From an uncultured Collinsella sp. (GTDB taxonomy: Bacteria > Actinomycetota > Coriobacteriia > Coriobacteriales > Coriobacteriaceae), in contig CASDZW010000006.1 of assembly GCA_949285915.1 (NCBI GenBank), positions 1 through 64,000 of the forward strand: 64,000 bases of DNA. The letters run 5' to 3'. The notes beneath the pieces were generated by a model that saw only the letters and a list, made by a program, of their open reading frames with translations, was not told where the DNA came from and did no database searches. Below, one piece after another: positions 8,246 to 17,303 of this stretch (the stretch's first letter is position 1; each line of letters begins with the position of its first letter). A program made the translations under genes and the position numbers.

Positions 8246-9853
8246 TTACTCGAGGTCGCGGCCGAGGGCCACCATGACCTTCTCGAAGACGTCCTGGACC
8301 TTCATGCCCACGATGATCTGGACGTTGTTCTTGCCGCGGACGATGCCGGAGTTCTTGAACTTGTTGACCTCGTCCTCGTTGATGAGGTTCATGTCCTTGA
8401 GGTCGATGCGCAGACGGGTGAAGCAGTTCATGAGCGACACGATGTTGTCCGGGCCGCCCAGGCCGTCGATGATGTGCTGGACGTTCGTGGCGTCATCATC
8501 CACAACCGCGGTGCCACCGCCGGCAACCGCCACCGCTGCGCCGCCGGCTGCCTTCTGCGCCTCAAACGCCTTGCGGTTCATCTTGGAGAGGTCGATCTCC
8601 TCACCCTCGTCCTCACGGCCAGGGGTCTTGAGGTCGAACTTCAGGATGAAGAAGCGGAAGGCCAGGAACCAGATGACGATGGCAGCGGCGCCGACCGGGA
8701 AGATCAGGTAGAAGTGAGACATATCCCACGGGATGATGATGGCGGTCGTGATGAGGCTGATGAGGTTATCGACCTGCGCCATGTAGCCGACTGCGATGAT
8801 GAGCGTCTGGAAGATGCCGTCGAGCAGCGAGTGCACGAGGAACAGCAAAGGCGACACGAAGAGGTAGGTGAACTCGAGCGGCTCGGTGATGCCCGCAACC
8901 ACAGCGGTGATGCAGGACGGGATCAGCAGGGCCTGAGTCTGGGCGCGCTTCTCGGGCTTGGCAGTCGCGATGAAGGCAAGCACGCAACCAATGGAGCCAA
9001 AGACCTTAGAGAAGCCGAAGACGATGTAGCGCACAGACGGATCGATAGAAGTGATGCTTGCGATGTTGGCGATCTCAGCCGTGTAGATGACCGCAGCGCC
9101 CTGGTAAGCCTGACCGGCGATCTCGGCAACGCCACCCACGCTCGTGTAGTTGAAGGGCATCCAGACGAGGTGATGAAGACCAGTCGGGATGAGAATGCGG
9201 TTCAGGAAGCCGTAGACAAAGAGACCCGCGTAACCGGCGTTCTGCATGAAGCCCTGAAGCATGGAGATGACGTTGGAAACGGGCGGCCAGAAGTAGGTGG
9301 CTGCCACGCCAATAGCAGCGGAAACGAGTGCGCAGACGAGGAAGGCAAGCTTGGTGCCACCATAGATGCGCACCGCGTCCGGGAACTTCACGTCGCAGAG
9401 CTTATTGAAGATCCAGCCGTTGACGCAACCGAGGATGATCGAGATGAACACGCCCATGTCGGTGACCTGGACGCCAAGAACCATTGCCTGGCCGGTGCCG
9501 TAGAACGCGCCATCGATGGGCTCGGCGAGCGCACCGGTAAGGTTGAGCCAATAGTTGTTTGCATAGAGATAGGCAAGGAACGACGCGATGGCGACGACCG
9601 CGGCGTCAGTCTTTTGCTTTTTTGCGAACGCACAGGTAAGACCAACAACGAAGATAACAACCAAGTTGTTGATGAAGCCATTCATGAACAGGTTGTACAA
9701 AAAGTCACCGATGCCGATTATGAACGCCGGCATGTAGGTGAGACGGAAGATCGCAGCGAGCGCGAGCATGATACCGGCAACCGCCAGGAACATGACAGGC
9801 TGGATCATGGCGCCCGAGAAGCGCTTCATAATACCAGACACATCTACCTTCAT
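8246..9853 (-). CDS. PTS EIICB transporter, alpha-glucoside/maltose type
   Basis: Membrane permease that imports and phosphorylates a glucoside. The 535 residues comprise an N-terminal EIIC domain with about ten hydrophobic segments, including the glucose-family signature GFLNRILIPTGLHHL and GITEPLEFTYLF. A linker rich in Ala/Gly/Val follows, then a C-terminal EIIB domain with the phosphorylated cysteine in SLMNCFTRLRIDLKD. No EIIA domain is present; the orphan EIIA at 4256-4771 can supply it. The start is ATG at 9853 after GGGGAGTGGGGTCA. The adjacent GH4 gene and the operator upstream suggest an inducible alpha-glucoside operon under a GntR/UTRA regulator. Confidence 0.92.
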   Translation of the reverse strand: MKVDVSGIMKRFSGAMIQPVMFLAVAGIMLALAAIFRLTYMPAFIIGIGDFLYNLFMNGFINNLVVIFVVGLTCAFAKKQKTDAAVVAIASFLAYLYANNYWLNLTGALAEPIDGAFYGTGQAMVLGVQVTDMGVFISIILGCVNGWIFNKLCDVKFPDAVRIYGGTKLAFLVCALVSAAIGVAATYFWPPVSNVISMLQGFMQNAGYAGLFVYGFLNRILIPTGLHHLVWMPFNYTSVGGVAEIAGQAYQGAAVIYTAEIANIASITSIDPSVRYIVFGFSKVFGSIGCVLAFIATAKPEKRAQTQALLIPSCITAVVAGITEPLEFTYLFVSPLLFLVHSLLDGIFQTLIIAVGYMAQVDNLISLITTAIIIPWDMSHFYLIFPVGAAAIVIWFLAFRFFILKFDLKTPGREDEGEEIDLSKMNRKAFEAQKAAGGAAVAVAGGGTAVVDDDATNVQHIIDGLGGPDNIVSLMNCFTRLRIDLKDMNLINEDEVNKFKNSGIVRGKNNVQIIVGMKVQDVFEKVMVALGRDLE

Positions 9854-9957
9854 TGACCCCACTCCCCTCAATAGATTGGGTCTCAAACAGGACGTTGTTT
9901 TGGTAAGAGAAACGCGGCCGCAATCTCGTTCCGATTTGCATTATGCCTGTCGCGCAA

Positions 9958-9975
9958 ATCTTGTACGAACAAGAT
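9958..9975 (-). promoter_or_regulatory. GntR-type operator upstream of the first EIICB operon
   Basis: ATCTTGTACGAACAAGAT on the plus strand: 7-bp arms ATCTTGT / ACAAGAT around a 4-bp centre, about 105 bp before the EIICB start. CATAAT lies 18 bp further toward the gene and could be the -10, putting the operator over the -35. The core TGTTCGTACAA recurs at 25917 and 26013, next to the second GntR gene. Confidence 0.65.
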
Positions 9976-10350
9976 AGAAATCCGTGAACGAAACGGCGTC
10001 CGAAAAAACGCTTTTCGGCATAAAACCGTTCACGGAAGGTTTTCGACCGCTCACGGCAGGTCGGTGAAAACGGTGACATCTGGGGGCTGAAGCGTGCCTC
10101 GGACCTTAGATGCAACGCGATGCGATTGCGTTCGTGCAGCCCCGCTTGGTCAAATTGCCCCGTGAAAGGGCATTTCCGAGCAACGCTTCGTGAGAAAGAT
10201 GGCGCATGCGTCACTCTTTGACGCCGTTGCGCAGAAAATCAAACGGATGTGAAGGCCCTCGCTGCACCGAGCATCGTAACCGAGCACCGCAAAATGCCCC
10301 CTCACGCACCAATTTGACCATAGCGGTCAACATGAATGTCGCAAAGTAGG
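9976..10350. other. Non-coding interval with an inverted repeat
   Basis: No convincing gene lies between the EIICB operator and the mupG terminator. The clearest structure is the 10-bp inverted repeat TCCGTGAACG (9981-9990) / CGTTCACGGA (10027-10036), followed by related TCACGG half-sites near 10051. It could be a second regulator site for the EIICB operon. The rest shows nothing I can name. Confidence 0.4.
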
Positions 10351-10381
10351 CAAAAGGCCCGCCCTCGATGGGGCGGGCCTT
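10351..10381 (-). terminator. Rho-independent terminator of the mupG-like gene
   Basis: An 11-bp stem AAGGCCCGCCC (10354-10364) / GGGCGGGCCTT (10371-10381) with a 6-nt loop. In minus-strand orientation it is followed by TTTT. Confidence 0.85.
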
Positions 10382-10429
10382 GCAACGCAACAACACAATA
10401 AGCTTCGTGCGCGAGCCTACGAGCGTTTG

Positions 10430-11611
10430 TTATGCTTCCTCAAGCAGGAACGTGATACGCGGCCCCAGTACATCGAGCAGGAAGAGCTCCTCGGGCACAA
10501 TACGACCGATGTGGTTGCGCTGTCTGTCATTGGGCATGTCCTTGAGCACAACCTGCAGCTCAGCACGGTAGTGCTCGAGATTATCGTTCACCACCACGAT
10601 GTCACCGCGATGGAACACAGGCTCCGCCCAGGCGCGCGGAGCGATCGCCTGGCTGCGGTAGGACATGCGCGTCATGCGGGAGCGCAGCATGTACTCGGTG
10701 CCGTCGCCTCCGTCGCTATGGCGGCGGTAATCAAGCGCGATCGAACGCTCGACCGCAGAGATATCCTCGTCGAGGTCGATATGGAGAAGCGTCCGCTCGC
10801 TCGCGCCAAAGAAGGCGGCAAGCCCATCGAACTGGCGCGTCGGGTCGCCGGCGGCCCTATCCTCCTTCTCATCCTCTCCGGAAAGCTTGCGCATAAGGGC
10901 GCCCACCGCGGCGAGCTCCTCGTCGGTTGCAGGCTCGTTGCCAATCAGAATCTCGTCCACATCGCCAAGTAGCAGCATGTGACGAACCTGGAGCTCAAGC
11001 GACATGTCGCGGTGATCCTCCACCGTAGGCAGGCCCTCGCGGACCGGCCAAGGGCCGCGCGCCCCCTCGCTCTGACTGCTCACAAAGGCGCCCACCCGCG
11101 CACCGCGTGCCTTCCAGAAGGCGTTCATCTGACAATAGGCCTCGACGCTTTCGGCCGTGAAACGCTGCGGATAGAAGTTGTGGCACACCGCAACCTTGGG
11201 CATGAGCTCGGCCGGAATGAAACGGCAGAGCAGGTCTTCCATCATGGCGTTGAACTCGATGCCAATGCCGTAGGGGTTCTCAATCAGCGCGGCGTTGCGC
11301 TCGTCAAAAAACGGCATGTCCATGCGCAGGACGTCGATACCCATACGGTGGAAAATCTCGAGGTTATCGGCTGCGGCTCCAATGCGGTCGAAGAGCATGG
11401 GATTCACGTCGACCGAAAGCTCCATGCCGAGCTCGTGCACGCGAGCCGCGAGCGACCCAAAACGCTCCACAAGAGCATCTGCCCCCTCGTCGACCGAGAA
11501 CATGCTGGTAAACACCTTTTTGAAACCGGCAGCCGCCACACGCTCGAGATACGAAGCGAGCTCTTCTGCCGACTCCTGCTCCGGGTAGACCGAGACTCCC
11601 AGCTTGACCAT
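10430..11611 (-). CDS. MupG-family 6-phospho-N-acetylmuramidase (DUF871 TIM barrel)
   Basis: Protein of 393 residues with the DUF871/MupG fold: an N-terminal TIM barrel (GVSVYPEQESAEELASYLERVAAAGFKKVFTSMF, DVNP, LRMDMPF, CHNFYPQRFT, ARGPWPVREGLPTVEDHR) and a smaller C-terminal beta domain. Characterised MupG cleaves MurNAc-6-phosphate from the end of phospho-disaccharides derived from cell wall. The ATG at 11611 follows CAGGAGGTTTT. It stands alone here, divergent from a NIF3-like gene. A shorter paralogue sits in the MurNAc operon at 44927-45985, so this copy may have a different glycan substrate. Confidence 0.85.
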   Translation of the reverse strand: MVKLGVSVYPEQESAEELASYLERVAAAGFKKVFTSMFSVDEGADALVERFGSLAARVHELGMELSVDVNPMLFDRIGAAADNLEIFHRMGIDVLRMDMPFFDERNAALIENPYGIGIEFNAMMEDLLCRFIPAELMPKVAVCHNFYPQRFTAESVEAYCQMNAFWKARGARVGAFVSSQSEGARGPWPVREGLPTVEDHRDMSLELQVRHMLLLGDVDEILIGNEPATDEELAAVGALMRKLSGEDEKEDRAAGDPTRQFDGLAAFFGASERTLLHIDLDEDISAVERSIALDYRRHSDGGDGTEYMLRSRMTRMSYRSQAIAPRAWAEPVFHRGDIVVVNDNLEHYRAELQVVLKDMPNDRQRNHIGRIVPEELFLLDVLGPRITFLLEEA

Positions 11612-11840
11612 AAAACCTCCTGGCTCGAATTGTCTGCACAGCGAGTCAACTGTATCGAAGCTGACGCCCCTGCGCTGCAAGCCGACGGCGAACGCCGGCA
11701 GACGGCAAGCACGTATTCGGCGACTGGCCGCTCACGCACACCCCCTGCGGCAGGCCGGACGCAGGACCCCCCCCTTGCGTCCGGGCGCCTCACAAAGGGA
11801 CAATTGTTTTCATCCCCTTCTTTCGTTAGAAAGGACCCCT

Positions 11841-12713
11841 ATGCTCATCAGCGAAGTTATCCAGCACATAAAGGACTATTGCGGCGGCTACGATATGATG
11901 GGCGATCGCCCAATCAACGAGGCCACCACACGCGACAAGGTGCTCTACGGCAACGTTGACCAGGAATGCACGGGTATCGTTACCTGCATTTGGGCAACGG
12001 CAGACGTCATCCGCCAGGCTCAGGAGCTCGGTGCCAACCTCATCATTCCGCACGAGGCGCTCTTTTGGAACCATGGGGACCACCAAGACGTGGTGGCGGA
12101 AAACGCCACGTTCCTGGCAAAGCGCGATCTTCTGAACGCCTGGGGCGGCGCGGTGTGGCGCTGCCACGACTACATTCACTCCGGCGTGCCACTAGACGCA
12201 AACGGGGCGCTTGCCGATGGCATCTTCTACGGCTTTGCCTGGAAGATGGACTGGCTCGAGGCGCGTACGGGCGACATCGCGCGCAGCATGGACTTTGAGA
12301 TTCCCGAGGTGACCGGCCGGGAGCTCGCCCGCAACATGGTGAGCAAGCTCGGTCTTGCGGGCGTGCGCCTGGTGGGCGACCCCGCCGCGCGCGTGCGCCG
12401 CGTGCAGATTCCCATGCACGTCATGGGCGGTCCGCAAGACACGGCGCTTGCCAACGCCACAGACGCGGCAGGCGGGCCCGATTGTCTGCTCGGCATGGAG
12501 TTTATCGACTTCACAACCTGCGAGTACATTCGCGACGCCGCCCAACTCGGGCGCGGTAAGTGCGCCATCGTACTCGGGCACTTCAACTTGGAGGAGCCGG
12601 GTATGGAGCACATGGCGACGTGGATCCCCTCGGCGCTTGGCGCCGGCGCCCCGCAGGTGAGCTACGTGTCCGACGGCGACACGTACCACTATGTGACCTG
12701 CTCGGAAGAATAG
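11841..12713 (+). CDS. NIF3-like (YbgI/DUF34) dinuclear metal-centre protein
   Basis: Protein of 290 residues of the widespread NIF3/YbgI family, which form hexameric toroids with a two-metal site; the biological role is not settled. Metal-ligand-type motifs are seen near the N-terminus (IPHEALFWNHGDHQD) and near the C-terminus (VLGHFNLEEPGMEHMATWIP), matching the family's two conserved halves. The ATG at 11841 follows AGAAAGGACCCCT. The long upstream extension in the same frame lacks a ribosome site and overlaps the divergent gene's promoter region, so I exclude it. hypF follows 73 bp downstream with its own promoter. Confidence 0.8.
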   Translation: MLISEVIQHIKDYCGGYDMMGDRPINEATTRDKVLYGNVDQECTGIVTCIWATADVIRQAQELGANLIIPHEALFWNHGDHQDVVAENATFLAKRDLLNAWGGAVWRCHDYIHSGVPLDANGALADGIFYGFAWKMDWLEARTGDIARSMDFEIPEVTGRELARNMVSKLGLAGVRLVGDPAARVRRVQIPMHVMGGPQDTALANATDAAGGPDCLLGMEFIDFTTCEYIRDAAQLGRGKCAIVLGHFNLEEPGMEHMATWIPSALGAGAPQVSYVSDGDTYHYVTCSEE

Positions 12714-12748
12714 CGTTCCCGCGTAGTGTTCCTAGGGCCTGCAACTTC

Positions 12749-12778
12749 GTTGATGAGCAACGGGAGAATCGGCGATAA
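12749..12778 (+). promoter_or_regulatory. hypF promoter placing transcription start at or near the start codon
   Basis: TTGATG (12749-12754) and GATAAT (12773-12778) are 18 bp apart. The hypF ATG begins 8 bp after the -10 hexamer and no Shine-Dalgarno is present, so the message may be leaderless. Confidence 0.5.
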
Positions 12779-12786
12779 TACAGGCC

Positions 12787-15255
12787 ATGAAAACGCTGGG
12801 GATTCATATCACGGGCATCGTTCAGGGCGTGGGCTTTCGGCCGTTCGTCTATCGCGAGGCGGTTGCGCGCGGTCTTTCGGGCTGGGTGCTCAATGCCGGC
12901 GACGGTGTGCATATCGAGGCGCAGGGTGCTACAGACGCCCTGCGCTCCTTTGTTCACGCACTGAGCTCGAACGCACCGGCAGCGGCGCGCGTCGAGCAGG
13001 TCGCTGTCGAAGAGCTCGAAGGACCCTCCGCCGAGCTCGCCGCCGGGGCCTTTCGCATCATCGCCTCCGACGCGGCGACCGAGCGCACCACGCTCGTCTC
13101 ACCCGACATCGCCACCTGCCCCGACTGCCTGCGTGAGCTTTTTGATCCTGCCGACCGGCGCTACCACTACCCCTTCATCAACTGCACCAACTGCGGGCCG
13201 CGCTACACCATCATTCGACAGCTCCCCTATGATCGCGCGCAGACGTCGATGGCAGATTTCCCCATGTGCCCGGAGTGTGCCGCCGAATACGCCGACCCGC
13301 TCGACCGCCGCTTCCACGCTCAGCCCGACGCCTGCTTTGCCTGCGGGCCGCACCTCACCTGGCGCTCGCGCGGCGAGGCCGAGACGCTTACGGGAACCAA
13401 CCTGGCCGCCAGCGACAGCATCATCGAGCGGTGCGCGGAGCTTATCGCCGACGGCGGCATCATTGCCATCAAGGGGCTCGGCGGATTCCACCTTGCCTGC
13501 AACGCTGCCGACGAGTCTGCCGTCACGGAGCTTCGGCGTCGCAAACGTCGCAGCAACAAGCCACTCGCTGTCATGGTGCGCGACCTTATGGCTGCCGAGG
13601 CACTCTGTCATGTCGACGACGCCGAGCGCAAACTGCTTGCCGGCACCATCCGCCCCATCGTGCTGCTACGGCGCCGCGCTGAGGACACACCGGGCAGCGC
13701 CCCAAGCAGCACCGACGCGCTCGCTCCGCAGGTGGCCGGCGACCTGCCCGAGCTCGGCGTCATGCTCCCCTACACGCCCCTCCAGCATCTTTTGCTCGCC
13801 GCTTGCGCGGACCGCGGCGTGCACACGCTTGTTATGACCAGTGGCAACGTGAGCGAGGAACCCATCGAGACCGACGACGCGCTCGCCTGGCACCATCTGG
13901 TCGAAGGCGGACTTGCCGACGCGCTTCTGGGCAACGATCGCGCCATTCTCGTCCGCTTCGACGATTCCGTGGTACGCGTGGTAGACGGGGTGCAGTGCAT
14001 CGTGCGCCGCGCCCGCGGCTATGCCCCGCGCCCCGTGGCGCTGCCCGCGCTTACAGGCGACGCGCTCGACGCGCCGTGCATCCTTGCCTGCGGGCCCGAG
14101 CAGAAGGCGACGCTTGCCCTCACACGCGAGCACGCCGATGGACGTGCCGAGTGCCTCATCTCGCAGCACATCGGCGACCTAGAAAATGCCGAGACCTTCG
14201 ACGCCTGGCAATCGTGCCGCCTCCACATGCAAGGTCTCTTCGACCTCTCACCGGAGGCGCTCGCCTGCGACCGGCACCCCGGCTACCTCTCCAGTCAGTG
14301 GGCGCGTACAGAGGCTACCGAACGCAGTCTTCCGTTGGTCGAGGTGCAGCACCACCACGCCCATATCGCGAGCGTCATCGCCGAGGCGGCGGCATGCGGC
14401 AAAATCGAGCCCACCTCGCGCGTCGTAGGTATCGCGCTCGACGGCACAGGAGCGGGCGACGACGGCGCCGTTTGGGGCGGAGAGATCCTTGTCGCAAGCC
14501 TTACCGACTTCACACGCGCAACGCACCTGCGCACCTGGTGCCTGCCGGGCGGCGCGGCAGCCGTACGCGACGCGCGACGCTGCGCCTACGGGCTGCTCCA
14601 CGCCTACGGTCTGCTCGACCACCCCGGCGCGCAACCCCTGCTCGCCACCATGACCGAGCGAGAACGCACGCTCACGCAGACGATGATTGAGCGCGGCCTC
14701 AACAGTCCGCTCACAAGCAGCATGGGGCGTTTTCTCGATGCCGTTGCCGCCCTGCTTGGCATCTGCACACGCGCCACCTACGAGGGCGAGCCCGCCATAG
14801 AGCTCGAGGCCGCCGCGGCACGCGTGGCAGCTGGCCACTCTAGCGATGTCCCCTCCCCCACAACACTCGACAGCGACGCTTTCTTCACGAAACGCGCGGG
14901 GCAGGCGGAGCCATCTGTCATCGACTTCACCGATTTGCTCTCCGCCGTGCTCGATGCAACCGCGCGCGGCGAGAATCCGGCATCACCTGCCTGGGACGTG
15001 CACAAAATCGTAGCGAGGACCATCTCCGCCCACGCCATGGCGGCAGCACGCGAGAACGAGCTCACGCACATTGCTCTCTCGGGCGGATGCTTCATGAACC
15101 GCCTGCTACTCACCCTCATCAAGCACAATCTCGAGGCAAACGGTTTCACCGTACTCACGCCGCGCGCCGTTCCCGTTAACGACGGATGCATCGCCTACGG
15201 GCAGGCCGCCGTCGCGCGCGCCCGCCTCGTCCAGCAAAGCCTAACCACCCGCTAA
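12787..15255 (+). CDS. hypF: Carbamoyltransferase HypF, hydrogenase maturation
   Basis: Makes the thiocarbamoyl on HypE from carbamoyl phosphate, the source of the cyanide ligands of [NiFe] hydrogenase. The 822 residues contain, in order: an acylphosphatase domain (1-92, GIVQGVGFRPFVYREA); two zinc-finger pairs (CPDCLRELF...CTNCGPRYT and CPECAAEY...CFACGPHL); a YrdC-like domain (IAIKGLGGFHLACNA, RRRKRRSNKPLAVMV); and a Kae1-like C-terminal domain (HHHAHIASVIAE, VGIALDGTGAGDDGAVWGGE, ALSGGCFMNRLL). Length is normal (about 750-820). No ribosome site precedes the ATG at 12787. It is the first of the hyp genes, separated from hypCDE by a small XRE regulator. Confidence 0.96.
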   Translation: MKTLGIHITGIVQGVGFRPFVYREAVARGLSGWVLNAGDGVHIEAQGATDALRSFVHALSSNAPAAARVEQVAVEELEGPSAELAAGAFRIIASDAATERTTLVSPDIATCPDCLRELFDPADRRYHYPFINCTNCGPRYTIIRQLPYDRAQTSMADFPMCPECAAEYADPLDRRFHAQPDACFACGPHLTWRSRGEAETLTGTNLAASDSIIERCAELIADGGIIAIKGLGGFHLACNAADESAVTELRRRKRRSNKPLAVMVRDLMAAEALCHVDDAERKLLAGTIRPIVLLRRRAEDTPGSAPSSTDALAPQVAGDLPELGVMLPYTPLQHLLLAACADRGVHTLVMTSGNVSEEPIETDDALAWHHLVEGGLADALLGNDRAILVRFDDSVVRVVDGVQCIVRRARGYAPRPVALPALTGDALDAPCILACGPEQKATLALTREHADGRAECLISQHIGDLENAETFDAWQSCRLHMQGLFDLSPEALACDRHPGYLSSQWARTEATERSLPLVEVQHHHAHIASVIAEAAACGKIEPTSRVVGIALDGTGAGDDGAVWGGEILVASLTDFTRATHLRTWCLPGGAAAVRDARRCAYGLLHAYGLLDHPGAQPLLATMTERERTLTQTMIERGLNSPLTSSMGRFLDAVAALLGICTRATYEGEPAIELEAAAARVAAGHSSDVPSPTTLDSDAFFTKRAGQAEPSVIDFTDLLSAVLDATARGENPASPAWDVHKIVARTISAHAMAAARENELTHIALSGGCFMNRLLLTLIKHNLEANGFTVLTPRAVPVNDGCIAYGQAAVARARLVQQSLTTR

Positions 15256-15307
15256 CACGATTCTCCTCAGGCTCCCCTACCAAAAGCGGCAAAATATTGC
15301 ACTTCTG

Positions 15308-15333
15308 GGAATGTGAAATATTTTGCACATTCC
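15308..15333. promoter_or_regulatory. 26-bp palindrome upstream of the XRE gene
   Basis: GGAATGTG (15308-15315) and CACATTCC (15326-15333) are perfect 8-bp arms around an AT-rich centre. It lies 78 bp before the XRE start and 53 bp after hypF. A partial copy of the centre (AAAATATTGCAC) lies just upstream at about 15291. It is a likely operator, perhaps for XRE autoregulation. Confidence 0.5.
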
Positions 15334-15410
15334 TCTTCACGCAATCATCGCGGCTACGGCATCTACGCCCCGTGTCTATACTTACAACACCGTTTTCCAG
15401 GAGGTGTCCT

Positions 15411-15674
15411 GTGTCCAGCGATTCCCAAAGCCCATTCGAGCCCATCACCTCCGCGCGCCAAGCAGGTATCTTCGTTCACGACACGCGCGTACGACAGGGG
15501 CTCTCGCAGGACGAGCTCGCGAGGTGGGCGAACATCTCCCGGCGCCAGCTCTCCGCACTTGAGCGCGGCCACGCCCCTGGTATTAGCCTCAACCGCCTCC
15601 TGACGATATTTCATGTGCTCGGCATCACCCTTGGCGCTAAGCTCCCCTCCCGTGAAGGTGACTTTCTTATGTAG
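15411..15674 (+). CDS. Small XRE-family (Cro/C1) DNA-binding protein
   Basis: Protein of 87 residues that is almost entirely a helix-turn-helix: FVHDTRVRQGLSQDELARWANISRRQLSALERGHAPGISLNRLLTIFHVLGITL. It resembles HipB-type and antitoxin-type single-domain repressors, but no HipA or toxin gene is adjacent. The GTG at 15411 follows CCAGGAGGTGTCCT. TATACT at 15378 is a possible -10. It sits between hypF and hypC in the same orientation, with its own palindromic site upstream, so it may regulate hydrogenase maturation or simply itself. Confidence 0.8.
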   Translation: MSSDSQSPFEPITSARQAGIFVHDTRVRQGLSQDELARWANISRRQLSALERGHAPGISLNRLLTIFHVLGITLGAKLPSREGDFLM

Positions 15675-15830
15675 CGCCAATCCGGCATAGGAACCGAGCG
15701 GGCACGCCGATGCGCGCCTGCGTGCGGTTGCTCAAACGCTACCGGCGCGGTACCATCCATCCCAGTCCGCCCGCGGCGCCGTAGCCGCACGCAGAAGCGC
15801 GCACAAGCCGCGCTTCAAAAAGGAGGAGCC

Positions 15831-16112
15831 ATGTGCCTCGCCGTCCCTGGCAAGATTCTCGAGATTCGCGATGGCGCGCAAGCGACCGTCGATATGATGG
15901 GTGCCACCCGCGATGCGTCGGTGCGCCTGACGCCTGACGCCAAGGTCGGCGACTTCGTGCTCGTGCACGCCGGCTTTGCTATCGAGGTTATCGATGCCGA
16001 GCAGGCGCGCGAGACCATTGAGGTCCTGCGTGACCTCGAGGAGCTCGAGGCCGAGGAACTTGCTGGAGCAGGCGCCATGCCCGCCACCGCGGGCGCCGGC
16101 GTGGAGGCCTAG
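15831..16112 (+). CDS. hypC: Hydrogenase assembly chaperone HypC
   Basis: Small chaperone that binds HypD and the hydrogenase large-subunit precursor to deliver the Fe(CN)2CO unit. The 93 residues begin MCLAVPGKILEI with the essential, post-methionine Cys2, and contain the HypC/HupF pattern ATVDMMGATRDASVRL...VGDFVLVHAGFAIEVID. The ATG at 15831 follows AAAAAGGAGGAGCC. The Ala/Gly-rich tail is longer than in many HypC proteins but harmless. hypD begins 4 bp after its stop codon. Confidence 0.96.
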   Translation: MCLAVPGKILEIRDGAQATVDMMGATRDASVRLTPDAKVGDFVLVHAGFAIEVIDAEQARETIEVLRDLEELEAEELAGAGAMPATAGAGVEA

Positions 16113-16115
16113 GCG

Positions 16116-17207
16116 ATGGACGCCCTCGACCTCTCCGCCTTTCGCGACCCGCACCTCGTCCGCGCACTTCTCGACCATATCCGCGAGACCCTGGGGGAGC
16201 GCGAGATCAACCTCATGGAGGTCTGCGGCACCCACACCGTGAGCATCGGGCGCTACGGCTTTCGCTCCATCCTGCCCGCCGGGCTCCACCTGCTCTCTGG
16301 TCCCGGTTGTCCGGTCTGCGTGACCGCCAACGCCGACATCGACCGCGCCGTCGCACTCGCACGGGTACCGGGCGCCATCATCACCACCTTTGGCGATATG
16401 ATCCGCGTGCCCGGCTCGACCTCGTCGCTCGCCGCCGAAAAAGCCGCCGGCGCCGACGCGCGCGTGGTCTACTCGCCGCTCGACGCCGTCGAGCTTGCCG
16501 CGGCAAACCCCGAGCGCGAGGTCATCTTCATGGGCGTGGGCTTTGAGACCACCGCACCCGCCATCGCCGCGTGCATTCTCGAGGCCGCCGCGCGCGAGCT
16601 CACCAATTTCTCCGTCTTCTGCGTGCACAAGACCACGCCCGCCGCGCTCCGCGCCATCGCGAACGACCCCAAGACGGCCATCGACGGCTTCATCCTCCCT
16701 GGCCACGTCTCCACCATCACGGGACTCGATCCGTACCGCTTCCTCGTGGACGAGTTTTCCATCCCCGGCGTTGTCACCGGCTTTGAGCCGGTTGACGTGC
16801 TCGAGGGAATCGCGCGGCTCGTCGAGCTCATCGTCGCAGGCACCCCCGCCATCGAGAACGCCTACCGTCGTGGCGTCGCCAACGAGGGCAACGTCGTCGC
16901 GCGGCGCTTGGTCGATCAGGTATTTGAGCCCTGCGACGCCTTGTGGCGCGGGCTGGGCGAGCTCCCCGCATCGGGCCTCGCCATACGCGAGGAGTTCGCG
17001 CACCTCGATGCGGCGCGGCGCTTCCCCATCGAGGCCGAACCCACGCGCGAACATGCCGGCTGTCGCTGCGGCGATGTTCTGCGCGGCATCATCGCCCCCA
17101 CCGACTGCCCGCTCTTTGGGGTCGCCTGCACGCCCGAGAACCCCGTCGGCCCCTGCATGGTGTCGAGTGAGGGCAGCTGCGCGGCGTACTTCCGCTTCCG
17201 CGACTAG
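16116..17207 (+). CDS. hypD: Hydrogenase formation protein HypD
   Basis: Fe-S protein that is the scaffold for assembly of the Fe(CN)2CO unit with HypC and HypE. The 363 residues have all family hallmarks: MEVCGTHTVSIGRYG (active Cys near 37), LLSGPGCPVCVT (near 65-76), TTFGDMIRVPGS, FMGVGFETTAP, GFILPGHVSTITG and the C-terminal cluster region CRCGDVLRG...DCPLFGVACTPENPVGPCMVSSEGSCAAYF. It starts 4 bp after hypC, so it is translationally coupled; hypE follows after 96 bp containing a TACAAT sequence that may add a promoter. Confidence 0.97.
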   Translation: MDALDLSAFRDPHLVRALLDHIRETLGEREINLMEVCGTHTVSIGRYGFRSILPAGLHLLSGPGCPVCVTANADIDRAVALARVPGAIITTFGDMIRVPGSTSSLAAEKAAGADARVVYSPLDAVELAAANPEREVIFMGVGFETTAPAIAACILEAAARELTNFSVFCVHKTTPAALRAIANDPKTAIDGFILPGHVSTITGLDPYRFLVDEFSIPGVVTGFEPVDVLEGIARLVELIVAGTPAIENAYRRGVANEGNVVARRLVDQVFEPCDALWRGLGELPASGLAIREEFAHLDAARRFPIEAEPTREHAGCRCGDVLRGIIAPTDCPLFGVACTPENPVGPCMVSSEGSCAAYFRFRD

Positions 17208-17303
17208 TCAACACCTGCTGCCGCGCGGCGCGGTCGGCACCCGCCGCTGCTGCGCGGTACAATAGCTGCCGTTACGCAATACACAGGCGCGTCGGGAGGC
17301 CCC

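Noticed and set aside
6727-9856. Long plus-strand frames opposite the first GH4 and EIICB genes
   Set aside because: Same high-GC antisense effect; no ribosome sites and no domain.
9705-10214. Minus-strand frame running into the EIICB gene
   Set aside because: It overlaps the operator, promoter and EIICB 5' end in another frame and has no ribosome site or conservation.
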